A stretch of 64,000 nucleotides of DNA, taken from Nipponacmea schrenckii. Taxonomy: Eukaryota; Mollusca; Gastropoda; Lottiidae. The stretch is taken from the NCBI GenBank assembly GCA_030562195.1, contig JAUJPP010000005.1, forward strand, positions 18,153,106 through 18,217,105, in the 5' to 3' direction. Below are positions 55,166 through 64,000 of the stretch, piece by piece. A model generated the notes under the pieces. That model saw only the letters and a program-made list of their open reading frames with translations. It searched no databases and had not been told where the DNA came from. Position 1 is the stretch's first letter. Every line of letters begins with the position of its first letter. The position numbers and the translations under genes were made by a program.

Positions 55166-56590
55166 CATAATAATGGTCGCTTAAAAAAAAATAATGGACG
55201 TTTAGTGAACAATTTTCATGAAATAGTGGACAGTTAGTGAGTAGTTCAAACAACACTCATACATTCTACTAGAGAATGGATAAATACAACAAAGGATGAC
55301 GTCATAGCTGTTATTTAATGGAACATATTGGAAAAAACTGTATCATAATTCTTGATATCCGTGGAAGGTACATGTATATCTCGAATTATATGGGGATTGA
55401 ACTCTTCGTCCACTCGGTTCTGTCAGAAGGTAGTATATATTCCCCCTTTCTTATTATTTTGACTATTGCTTGATAAAGACGAGAGTATCATCGTTAAATC
55501 GTCCATTGTATTTTAATAAAGTAATTGTTATACATTAAATTGTGTCAAGTTATGGTATCCACCAATTATTGAATGGCACTTAAACCTCTTCAAACGCCAC
55601 GGGTGCATATATGCGACGTGAGTTATGTTCTTACTAAAATTCCATTTACAAAAAAACTACAGAATGCAGCAACAAACTCACCTCACCACTCGAGAGCTTA
55701 AGTTCAAACATATCCTAATCCAATGTCCAACATATGACACAATTCACCGAATCTAATAGTATAGATTACCATCAAAAGTTTCTTAATCTTTACCATGTCG
55801 TGACATTTGATAAACTATTTTCTCGCAAAACAGTTTTTTATTTTTTTTATTTTGTTACATTATTGTTAGGGTTAGGTTAGGTTAAAAATAAGATCCTATC
55901 GTTTCTAAAATTTCAAACCAAAATGGTCTTGCAGTTCCTCTTTAAAGAGACCAACTTCATTCAGCGACCGTTTTTGAATATTCCCTTGAGTGGTCTCTGA
56001 ATACAGGTTCTACTGTATGTGTTAATTTGTTATTTACTTGATGTATATATATAAAGTCTCTGATTAATTGTTAGACCGACATGTTGACTCTAAATAATAC
56101 TACGTATTTTAGAGACAGACGACCAAGCCTGTTGAGAACACGAAATTTTGTAATTCTTCCTTTAGACCTTTGAAAACAGTAAATTTTGTAAAGTAAAAGA
56201 TAATTGTGGGTTAATATGTACCTTTCATCAAAATGACATTATGTAATTGTGTGCAAATTCGATAAATGTTTCATCAGGCGGCTATTTTTACACAATCAAA
56301 GTCGCCATCTTTATCAATTTTGTTGAGACAAGTCTTCTGATTGGCTGAAATTTTCAATGACTTATTTAAAATGGCAACCATCTTAAAAATAGCTCTACGC
56401 TTGAATATTTCAACTTAGATTACAGTCAACAATCAGTGGTTTATTCTGTCCAATAGGGGGTTGGTATGTAGCTAACCTATTAACATACAGGAAAATTGTA
56501 ACTTTACGATAAAAACAAACTCAGGAAGACGAATATTTCACGATATTTTCATACTTAGGTCTTCTGTCTCTCTGCTGAAGGCAGCGAGAG
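55166..56590. other. No gene recognised
   Basis: AT-rich intergenic DNA with a short TTAGGGTTAGGTTAGGTT stretch near 55866-55884 and ordinary poly-T runs. Confidence 0.5.
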
Positions 56591-56963
56591 ACTAGATGAT
56601 TCGGTCTAATTAATTGTATAATAAAAACACAAGTTTCCAAAACGTTTCGACCATCACAGCCTTTTTCATTGAAATAAAATTACAAAATTGAAACAACATT
56701 AACGTCGCTTGGATACATAACGTTACAAAATTGTTTATATTTTGACGTTCATAATTTTCACGTTCTACTTTCGTTCGTACATGGTGTTAAGACCGTTTTA
56801 ATTTCTTGATCCAGAAGGCTTTTTTAGTTTTTCGGTAAATTTCGGTGCCAAATTCTCTTTCTATTGCAGTGACTTTCAGATTATCAGCCGAATGGTTATG
56901 TTGAATAAAGTGGTTTGCTACTGGGTCATCTGTTTTATTTGTTCTTATTTTTTAAAAATTTAA

Positions 56964-57218
56964 TTACATCCTTTGATACAGTGTATCGGCTGTTTGTCCT
57001 ACATATATAGCTTTTTCGCATTTCGTACAAATTATTGCATATACGACACTCACGGATTTACAGTTTATGTGTCCCTGAATATTATATTCCTTTCCGGTGT
57101 TATCATAGAATACTTTGGTTTCATTTATATGTGAACACAATGCACAATGTTTCCCACATGGTTGACAGCCATAAATCTGTTTGTAAAATAATAAGTTATG
57201 TTTCTTATGTACCAACAT
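56964..57218 (-). pseudogene. PLE GIY-YIG endonuclease domain
   Basis: KQIYGCQPCGKHCALCSHI gives the Cys-rich linker of PLE endonucleases, and VVYAIICTKCEKAIYVGQT the GIY-YIG core (here VYAI and YVG), followed by TADTLYQR. A frameshift at 56964 truncates it; downstream residues of the domain are found in neighbouring frames. Confidence 0.85.
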
Positions 57219-57527
57219 CTCGTTTGAACGCTACGATTGGCGGATCGGAGAATATTTTCTTTCGTTTGTTAGATTGGACAGAATTTTCAAAAAATTTTTG
57301 AGAATGGAGTGTATATTTGGCAGCGCGTTGGAAAAAGTAAAAACTAAAGGTACTCTACTGTTTTCTTTCTTCGTCTTGTAGTTTAAAAGATTGTCCCTGT
57401 TTAATATGTCGACTTTTTTCAATTGATCTTCAATTGTTATATCCTCGTTTTTGCATGTGCGTTTTGATTTCTTGTCTTCTTTTGCTGTAGTCTTCTTCTC
57501 TTGAGCAGAATCTTTTAACTCGAACGC

Positions 57528-58713
57528 CTAGTCCATATTATATGGTATAGCATTTTTGACTGAATTTGGATGGCTCGACGAGACATGTAAGTATTGGTGC
57601 ATATCTGTTGATTTTGTATAAAAATCTGTTTTCAGTGTTCCATTTTCTATGGATACAAAAACGTCTAGAAACTCGATTTTTTCAGTTGAGTAACGCAATT
57701 CAGTTTGGATTCGTGGATGTAAACTATTTGACAATTCATTAAATCTTTTTAACTCTTCTAAACCGTGAACCCATATTCCCCAGATGTCATCAGTATATCC
57801 CCAATATGAATACGGTTGTAAATCATTCTTCTCGAATAAGTTTTCGTCCCATTGTCCGAGGTAGGTACATGCATAATTCATACACAGATGGGAACCGATA
57901 GCTGATCCTTCTGTTTGTAAAAAGTGTTTTCCGTTTCACGGACACCTTCAGTTGGTATTGATGTATTCGATCGAGTTTCTAATGTTGTTTTACATGCTTC
58001 TCGTGTTTCTTTTCGTGGTACACATGGATATAGTTTAGTAACATCTAAACAAAACATTATTCCGTTCTCTAGTAATGGCTGTTGAATTTTATTTAATTTG
58101 TTTAAAAAATCTGTCGTGTCTTTATTAAAACTTGATAAGTTTCTAACATTTTCAGAAAGTTCGTTTATGACAATTTCTGCGAACTTTTCTGTCGAATGGT
58201 TCCGTCCATTAATAAGTGTTCGTACTGGATGATTTTTCTTGTGTAATTTTGGATTTGCTTGTACCTTTCCAGGGCATGTTCCTTTTGGTAGTAGATATTT
58301 TTCATGTCTTTATCAATTATGTCTCTTTTACATAGATTCTCAACAAGTATCTTGACTTTATTTTCATTTTTCTGTGTGAGATCTTTATCTCTTGCTCTGT
58401 AGGTGTCGTTGTTACTTAATTCTATTTCAACTGCTAGTTTGTAGTCTTTTGTATTCATTATAACAACGCCGAAGGATTTATCGCTTGATCGTATCACAAT
58501 GCTATCAACAGATATCAGTTCTCGCATTGCCTTTTCTTCTTCCGTTGTAATGTTCATTTTAAATTTTCGCCTCAATCTGCTCAATATTTCATCTTTTATA
58601 GTTTGTGTATATTCATCTAGCCATCCTTCTCTTCCGGGTGAAGGGGTGAAATTACTTGGTTTTTTGAATTTTGAATATTCGAGGGCAATTTTCTTTTTCT
58701 TCGTTTTCTTCAA
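57528..58713 (-). pseudogene. PLE reverse transcriptase, frameshifted
   Basis: Two long frames (58713-58165 and 57881-57528) are joined by a third frame at about 58160-57890 that carries motif A. Frame breaks lie near 58165 and 57890-57930, plus a TAG after NAIPYNMD at 57528. The RT palm residues (D of LDV, DD of TDD) are visible. The region after the TAG continues in register (ALGVRVKRFCSREEDYSKRR). Confidence 0.85.
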
Positions 58714-59254
58714 AAAAGTATTCGCGAAGACGCATTCGTCTTTCCCATACTATCAAATCTGCTCTAAGTTTTCCCATGTCTACTTTTCTTCTAGTCGGTA
58801 CAAACTTGAAACCTTTTGACAATAACGTTTTTTGAGCGGCTGTTAGTTCTTTTGAGGATTTATTTATAACTTTACATTTAGTGTCTTTGTTTTTTCATCA
58901 ATGTTTTCTTTCGATTTTTTCGATTCGCCTTTTAATTAGTGAGTTGTATCTATTGCTAAAATATATATATATATGAAGTAAATAACAAAATAACACCAAA
59001 CTTTTATCTCCTGCATGTTTCAGTAGTATCTTCAGGGAGACATTACATAGTTACAATAATGAAGTTGTCTTCTTTGCTTCCCTTGATCCCTACATTTTAC
59101 GCTAGCATATTAAATCTCGACCTATCACATTACCTGAACATTGCCCGTCTAACCTAGAATTATATAATATAGGACCGTGATAGTGGAATCTAGGGTCTAA
59201 TCCCGATGCCAGTGAAAGTCGATTAAAATTAATTTATCACATTCACTTAAAGTC

Positions 59255-59545
59255 CATGGTACAGTTACAGGTATGACACAAAACAAGGGCGCTATATCAA
59301 GCTATCGTTACCTGTACTTATCGTTAATTGTACAGTTACAGGTACGGTATGACACAAAAGAATGGCGCTATATCAAGCTATCGTTACCTGTACTTATCGA
59401 TGATTGTACAGTTACAGGTATGACACAAAAGAATGGCGCTATATAAAGCTTTCGTTACCTGTACTTATCGTTGATTGTACAGTTACAGGTTTGACACATA
59501 ACAATGGCGCTATATAAAGCTTTCGTTACCTGTACTTATTAACAT
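59255..59545 (+). repeat. Minisatellite with hairpin-forming units, 4 copies
   Basis: Units of about 68-76 bp: TGTACAGTTACAGGTATGAC, AATGGCGCTATATCAAGCTA, TCGTTACCTGTACTTATCG. ACAGGTA/TACCTGT arms inside each unit can pair. Confidence 0.88.
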
Positions 59546-60683
59546 CTATCTAAAGACAATTGTCTAACATTCCCAACCAAAATTTTTTTTTCAGCTTTCC
59601 TGAACATAGCACATGAAATCTATAAAAAGGTGGACGATCAGCGATTAACTTGATTTCTAGGGTATCGGCTTGTTTGACCCGAGGTTTATGTATGCGAAAC
59701 TACCATCGATAAATTAGACAAGCGATTGTATTTTCTAACTTTAGACTATTATATGAAGGTGTCGATTCTATGTAATCTCATACTTTACGATTTATTATTC
59801 CAGTGTGCTTTGTATGGAACAAGGTTTTGTGTGTGTTGGTCGGTGTGTATCGGGTAAATACATTAATATCTAATTGTTTACAAGCAAGTTGTTGGCCCTC
59901 ATCACTGTAGTGTGATATAATTTCGAAATATTGAGCCAGTTTCAAACGGAATATATTAACCCGTAATCACCTTTCGTCTTCAATTGTTGATTTTGTTGAG
60001 GTTGAAAAATGGTCTTTCGGAAAATACAATTTTAGTTATTTATAACCACCGAGGTGTTTAACGGGAATATAACAATATCCACTTTTATGACATCAGAATA
60101 CGACAGTTGAGAGGCGTTTGACAATGTTATTTTAAGATATCGATTTTAGTCGGTTTTAAACAGATTTCTGCATTCTACCGCTGCCTATATTGAATTGTTC
60201 GGTACATGGGTTATTCGTGCAATCATATTTGTACTGTATGTTTTGTTTGTAGATCTTTCTAGCAGGTTCCGATCTAAGAGAAAAATAGTTTTGTGATATT
60301 GTAAGTATCGTTTTCATATTTCAAATATGATGTGAATTATTTAAAGTAACAACTTCCTTGAATGGTATTTAGAAATTAGAGAATAAAATTATTTAATTAA
60401 GTAAAGTTTTTCATATAAATGTGTCTAGATATTACTGTAGTTAATATTAGGCGTAAATAATAATATTCAAAAGTTATTGAATGATGCAAATACAAATATA
60501 TATTTTTAAACCTTTGTAACTTTTTAAAAACACTACTTTACCTTGTTTGTTTAGTGACTTGAATATTCATTACGTTTAAATCAGTGAATTTAAAACTAAC
60601 ATTTTTTTGTAGTCAACCAAGGTATAACAGATCGGAGCTTTAGTTTGCTGATATGCAAACACTTTCTACTTTTCACTGACATA
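59546..60683 (+). other. Duplicated lectin upstream region
   Basis: Inverted copy of 36240-37380 (ACACCTTCATATAATAGTCT-like block on the reverse strand; TTGTTCGGTACATGGGTTAT; CTTTCTAGCAGG). Carries the promoter-side flank of the exon 1 pseudogene that follows. No other gene. Confidence 0.65.
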
Positions 60684-60987
60684 ATGGTTACAGACTACTG
60701 CATTTGGTTTTTTATTTTAACAATTTTTATATCGAAATCATCGTGTTTCACTAAGGGAACATATTGGTAAAAACTTATCTACACTGGACCAGTTACTTTA
60801 AATTATTATAGTTTGATACAAACGTCTAGTGTAATTCGCTGTATAGCTAGATGTTGGCCTCTTTACAACTGGGATCAGATTCATTTTCAAGGAGAAGATT
60901 GTTATTGTTTAGCACCAATTTATGCGGAGGCTGGTGAGATATCTGGAACGATAACGGCTAACTCTTCAATTTGGACCATTTATCAAG
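60684..60987 (+). pseudogene. Lectin exon 1 copy with nonsense codon
   Basis: Exactly the length of lectin exon 1 (304 nt), with ATG 60684 and donor GTATGT at 60988. Signal-peptide-like start (MVTDYCIWFFILTIFISKSS), Cys-rich part fully conserved (SSVIRCIARCWPLYNWDQIH, GEDCYCLAPIY). Codon 29 is TAA (60768-60770) instead of AAA/Lys. No exon 2 or 3 follows in the window. A recently dead partial duplicate. Confidence 0.85.
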
Positions 60988-62003
60988 GTATGTTATATAT
61001 TTTCGTGTCTTTGATAAATAAAGCTCTCTGTACAACACCTTTAGAGCAACCAGTGTATTGTATAGTCATTATGTTTCTGGTAGATCTTTCCCTCAATAGT
61101 GTAAACTAAGTAAATCTTAGTAAGAGACATATTTCCCTGGAATTAGGCGTTTATTTGCTTACATTTTTACAGTATTTTTTTAAAATAAATGTTAAGGGTT
61201 TGATTTTTATCCGTTCAGGCACATGTTTCACTAGATTTGGTAAAAATCTAAAGTTTTAATTTATTTGAGAGAAAAACCATAGAAATGTCGCTTTTCCAAG
61301 TTTTATACTACCCGCAAATTACAATGTTATATATTCATATGTATCGTCGATGAGCTATCAAAAATGCGTATAGGCTTAAAAATGCGAATATCACTTTTTC
61401 CAATAAGATTTTTCTTTGCGTCATTCTCCACATTTTCATCTGGGTCTCGTATCCCATCCCTAGGCCAATTAGAAATGATTAAATATTCATATGACAAATC
61501 AACGTATATTCATTGGTTCATTTTGTTTTCGTGCAAAATCTCGTATATTACTCATGTTACGGTGACACCTCGTTAAAACCCACGTCAAGCCTAGGATTGA
61601 TATTAAATTCTGTTTTAAGGTAAGAATATATAATTTTTGTAACCTGAAATAATCTAAAGTTATGATAATCATATCAGAATGAATACCATTTTAAAAAACA
61701 ATTAAAAACAATTGAATAGTCAGTACAAGAATGTGAATTTGGTGGCATTACGATATTTAGAACTGACAATTTGTAACAATAGTACTCAATGGCCCATGCT
61801 GTCCGATAATGTTTAAAGTACTCTATGCCCTGTGCCATATAAACATAAACAACTATTCGTTTATGCTGTTATTCAGCATTAATTCATGATATACGAACTT
61901 TTGTCTTGATACTTTGTTTAGAAAAGGATTGCTACTCTGAATATAAGCATTTTTGTTTTTGTTATTTATCGATAATGTTTTGCCTTTCAGGAAAATGGCT
62001 GGT
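60988..62003. other. Duplicated lectin intron then unique DNA
   Basis: 60988-61330 corresponds to lectin intron 1; the rest is unique and AT-rich. At 61980-61990 GTTTTGCCTTTCAG is a good 3' splice-site sequence followed by GAAAATGGCTGG, immediately before SINE copy 1. Confidence 0.5.
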
Positions 62004-62174
62004 GGTGGTGAATGGCTCAGTGGTTAGCGAGTTGGACTGTCGTCTGCTAGGCGACTAGGTGCCGTGGGTTCGAATCCCGATCGATGCGAGGAAATAAAAA
62101 AATAGGTCTGATTCCTAGGCCCGTGCTTTCCCGGAACTACGAGATAGTAGTTTCCCCCCTCTATCTAAAACTAT
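62004..62174 (+). mobile_element. tRNA-derived SINE copy 1
   Basis: The tRNA-like head has box A (TGGCTCAGTGG) and box B (GGTTCGAATCC), giving an internal Pol III promoter; the body resembles a Ser-type tRNA but has no proper acceptor stem. The tail TAGGTCTGATTCCTAGGCCC, GAACTACGAGATAGTAG, C-run, CTCTATCTAAAACTATC is shared with copy 2. Not a functional tRNA gene. Confidence 0.75.
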
Positions 62175-62892
62175 CCCTCTTCCTGCAACTTCACTTATCT
62201 CAACTAGGACTGATACTCACGTGGATGTTCCTCGTCCTTCAACTTCACTTACCTCAACTAGGACTGATACTCACGTGGATGTTCCTCGTCCTTCAACTTC
62301 ACTTACCTCAACTAGGACTGATACTCACCTGAATGTTCCTCGTCCTTCAACTTCACTTACCTCAACTAGGACTGATTCTCACCTGAATGTCCCCCGTCCT
62401 TCAACTTCACTTACCTCAACTAGGACTGTTTCTCACCTGGATGTTCCCCGTCCTTCAACTTCACTTACCTCAACTAGGACTGATACTCACGTGGATGTTC
62501 CTCGTCCTTCAACTTCACTTACCTCAACTAGGACTGATACTCACCTGAATATTCCTCGTCCTTCAACTTCACTTACCTCAACTAGGACTGATACTCACCT
62601 GAATGTTCCTCGTCCTTCAACTTCACTTACCTCAACTAGGACTGATACTCACGTGGATGTTCCTCGTCCTTCAACTTCACTTACCTCAACTAGGACTGAT
62701 ACTCACCTGAATGTTCCTCGTCCTTCAACTTCACTTACCTCAACTAGGACTGATTCTCACCTGGATGTTCCCCGTCCTTCAACTTCACTTACCTCAACTA
62801 GGACTGTTTCTCACCTGGATGTTCCCCGTACTTCAACTTCACTTACCTCAACTAAGACCTCAACTGAGGGTGGTGAATGGCTCAGTGGTTAG
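62166..62892 (+). repeat. 54-bp tandem array, 12-13 copies, open frame of 18-residue repeats
   Basis: Unit ACTTCACTTACCTCAACTAG, GACTGATACTCACCTGAATG, TTCCTCGTCCTTCA. A multiple of three, it keeps a frame open (62221-62892): PRPSTSLTSTRTDTHL/V repeats, Ser/Thr/Pro-rich like a mucin-type or linker region. It runs into SINE copy 2 and stops (EWLSG-stop). Unit variants differ mostly at third positions or conservative sites. Could be a coding exon disrupted by SINEs, or a plain minisatellite. Confidence 0.8.
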
Positions 62893-63044
62893 CGATTTGG
62901 ACTGTCGTCTGCTAGGCGACTAGGTGCCGTGGGTTCGAATCCCGATCGGTGCGAGGAAATAAAAATTAGGTCTGATTCCTAGGCCCGTGCTTTCCCGGAA
63001 CTACGAGATAGTAGTTTCCCCCCCCCCCTCTATATAAAACTACC
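62869..63044 (+). mobile_element. tRNA-derived SINE copy 2
   Basis: About 96% like copy 1, same orientation, including boxes A and B and the C-rich stretch (longer here). It begins where the 54-bp array ends. Confidence 0.75.
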
Positions 63045-63368
63045 GTAGGATCTCAACCAAAAACAGCTTCACCTGATTCGCGTACGTATAGAATTAAGGG
63101 CTCGACAGTTACACCTGTTAAAAGAAATGCTCTTCATAATGAATCTGGCGAAAGTGACTTTGACGATGATGACCATGATCCTAGCTGGAAACCTGTAAAG
63201 AAACGAAGATTGTTTTCAATTAGTTCTGATGGCAGCGTTGAATCACTTTCCTCGGATTCCTTTGAAATTAATGACGAAACTATCTCTACTGAAATAACTA
63301 AATCACAAACGAAATGTACACGTTCCAAAGAGGGCAAAACCAAACACTTGGCTGAGAAATATAAATAA
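63042..63368 (+). CDS. Acidic/basic low-complexity coding segment, unrecognised
   Basis: Open frame right after SINE 2: SQPKTASPDSRTYRIKGSTV, NESGESDFDDDDHDPSWKPV, KKRRLFSISSDGSVESLSSD, ending LAEKYK-TAA at 63366. Acidic cluster, KKRR nuclear-localisation-like motif and Ser-rich tract suggest an intrinsically disordered nuclear-protein region. The next frame (63379 onward) begins one base out of register, so a one-base indel or an intron may separate them. Confidence 0.5.
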   Translation, partial: TVGSQPKTASPDSRTYRIKGSTVTPVKRNALHNESGESDFDDDDHDPSWKPVKKRRLFSISSDGSVESLSSDSFEINDETISTEITKSQTKCTRSKEGKTKHLAEKYK

Positions 63369-63378
63369 ATCCCTTAGA

Positions 63379-64000
63379 ATGAAAGGTGAATCTTACAAAG
63401 GGGTAAAAATGAATGAAAGTGGTAAATACGATCTCTCATCTGACAGGTCTGGTCGCAAATTACACCCTCGCCAATGTTCTAAATTGTGTGATATTAACAA
63501 GAAATGTTCAACTTTTAGCGACGATGATCGTTGTTCGATTCATGCCAAGTATTGGCATAATATGTCATGGGATGAGAAGAAGGTTTTTGTTGGTAGTATG
63601 GTGGATAAGGTAGAAATGACAGATCAAAAGAAGAATTCTGAACAGAGTCGAAAGAAGTTGTCATTCCGATATTTTCTAAAAAGAGGTGATGAAAGAGTTC
63701 CTGTGTGTAGAAATATGTTTTTAGCTACATTGGATATAAAAGACACCACAATGTACAAATGGATTGGAAAACTTCAAGACGGTATGCCGACGGGACAGAC
63801 TGTCCGTCAGAGAAAGCACCACCCCGCTCGTGAAGAGAAAGTTTTGGTAGCTAAACAGTTTTTATCTGACTTATCCAAGCTCCCATCCCGTTATTGTCGT
63901 TCATCTTCCACGAAACTTTACTTGGAACCAGTATTTACCAATTTTTCCGAACTATTAAAAGTGTATGTCGATAATTGTAGAATGTTAAAGAGCCTCTACG
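63379..64000 (+). CDS. Partial unrecognised protein, probably transposon-derived
   Basis: Open from ATG 63379 to the window end (207 codons, no stop). A Cys-rich block CSKLCDINKKCSTFSDDDRC, then SIHAKYWHNMSWDEKKVF, then RYFLKRGDERVPVCRNMFLA, LDIKDTTMYKWIGKLQDG, KHHPAREEKVLVAKQFLSDL, KLPSRYCRSSSTKLYLEPVF. This C..C...C, YW, VC..MFL.TL.I and HYCR/RYCR pattern occurs in a large family of uncharacterised invertebrate proteins that I believe to be transposase-related, upstream of a DDE-like part. The catalytic part would lie beyond 64000. The acidic segment at 63042 may be its N-terminus. Confidence 0.5.
   Translation, partial: MKGESYKGVKMNESGKYDLSSDRSGRKLHPRQCSKLCDINKKCSTFSDDDRCSIHAKYWHNMSWDEKKVFVGSMVDKVEMTDQKKNSEQSRKKLSFRYFLKRGDERVPVCRNMFLATLDIKDTTMYKWIGKLQDGMPTGQTVRQRKHHPAREEKVLVAKQFLSDLSKLPSRYCRSSSTKLYLEPVFTNFSELLKVYVDNCRMLKSLY

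Larger units (their letters stand above)
56600..58900 (-). mobile_element. Penelope-like element with RT and GIY-YIG endonuclease
   Basis: Almost the whole coding order is visible on the minus strand, broken by several frameshifts. N-terminal LTAAQKTLLSKGFKFVPTRR (about 58850); IVIRSSDKSFGVVIMN; LENGIMFCLDVTKLYPCVPR (RT motif A); TEGSAIGSHLCMNYAC (motif B); YWGYTDDIWGIW (motif C, TDD) near 57790; then the linker, Cys pairs and GIY-YIG domain. Downstream at 56640-56670 the reverse complement has GGCTGTGATGGTCGAAACG, typical of PLE ends. PLEs copy by target-primed reverse transcription. Inactive copy. Confidence 0.88.

Noticed and set aside
55860..55886. Telomere-like TTAGGGTTAGGTTAGG
   Set aside because: Fewer than four imperfect units, no strand-long array. 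Probably chance in T-rich DNA.
62004..62090. Functional tRNA genes
   Set aside because: Boxes A and B are good, but acceptor-stem pairing and 3' termination are not, and both copies share a 90-bp non-tRNA tail. Better called a SINE.

Overview
This is eukaryotic DNA: AT-rich, gene-poor and dominated by transposable elements. Coding exons have GT/AG borders, and nothing looks bacterial. The best guess is a lophotrochozoan, most likely a mollusc (bivalve or gastropod). The reasons are pearl-like elements with about 165-bp core repeats and GGAC-type microsatellites, Penelope-like elements (PLEs), a LINE carrying a 2A peptide, tRNA-derived SINEs and a duplicated C-type-lectin locus. Species cannot be fixed from this window. 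Two assembly gaps of exactly 500 N lie at 13415-13914 and 50029-50528.

1-9.5 kb: a decayed minus-strand retroelement (SGNH-hydrolase-like ORF plus PLE-type RT start), a divergent hairpin/CTAG element, and one host gene (Cupin_5/DUF985 family, 3526-4256) with a frame break or short intron. A long inverted duplication follows (4724-6469 against 8286-9477); its left arm carries a 554-bp tandem duplication and its loop holds a candidate host exon.

9.5-30.1 kb: a LINE whose RT ORF is cut between 9740 and 27885 by an 18.1-kb insertion. The insertion is a head-to-tail array of two element types, here called U (3-5 kb) and B (1.09 kb). Each begins with a T-run and ends with a small hairpin plus CTAG (one B copy reads CTAT). 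They sit at a TT target and resemble Helentron/HINE-type rolling-circle elements. A 4.09-kb segment of the array was recently tandemly duplicated.

30-37.9 kb: a three-exon secreted C-type-lectin gene on the minus strand (34118-36155) next to a pseudogene copy. Further fragments lie at 42.6 kb and 60.7 kb, and duplicated upstream segments at 51-52.9 kb and 59.6-60.7 kb.

37.9-41.5 kb: a second LINE copy (minus) that preserves the 5' part: hydrophobic leader, 2A ribosome-skipping motif, coiled coil/RNA-binding ORF1, an in-frame TAG, AP endonuclease and RT. This is the most interesting unit in the window.

42.8-55 kb: PLE debris, minisatellites, a TIR element built on a 93-bp satellite with nested elements (a palindromic TA-TSD MITE, a pearl-like element, two B copies), and a 1.96-kb foldback element with minisatellite arms and a SAM-like ORF in its core.

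56-64 kb: a nearly complete but frame-broken PLE with RT and GIY-YIG endonuclease, a hairpin minisatellite, a lectin exon pseudogene, two tRNA-SINE copies flanking a 54-bp coding-like array, and the start of an unrecognised, probably transposon-derived protein running off the end.
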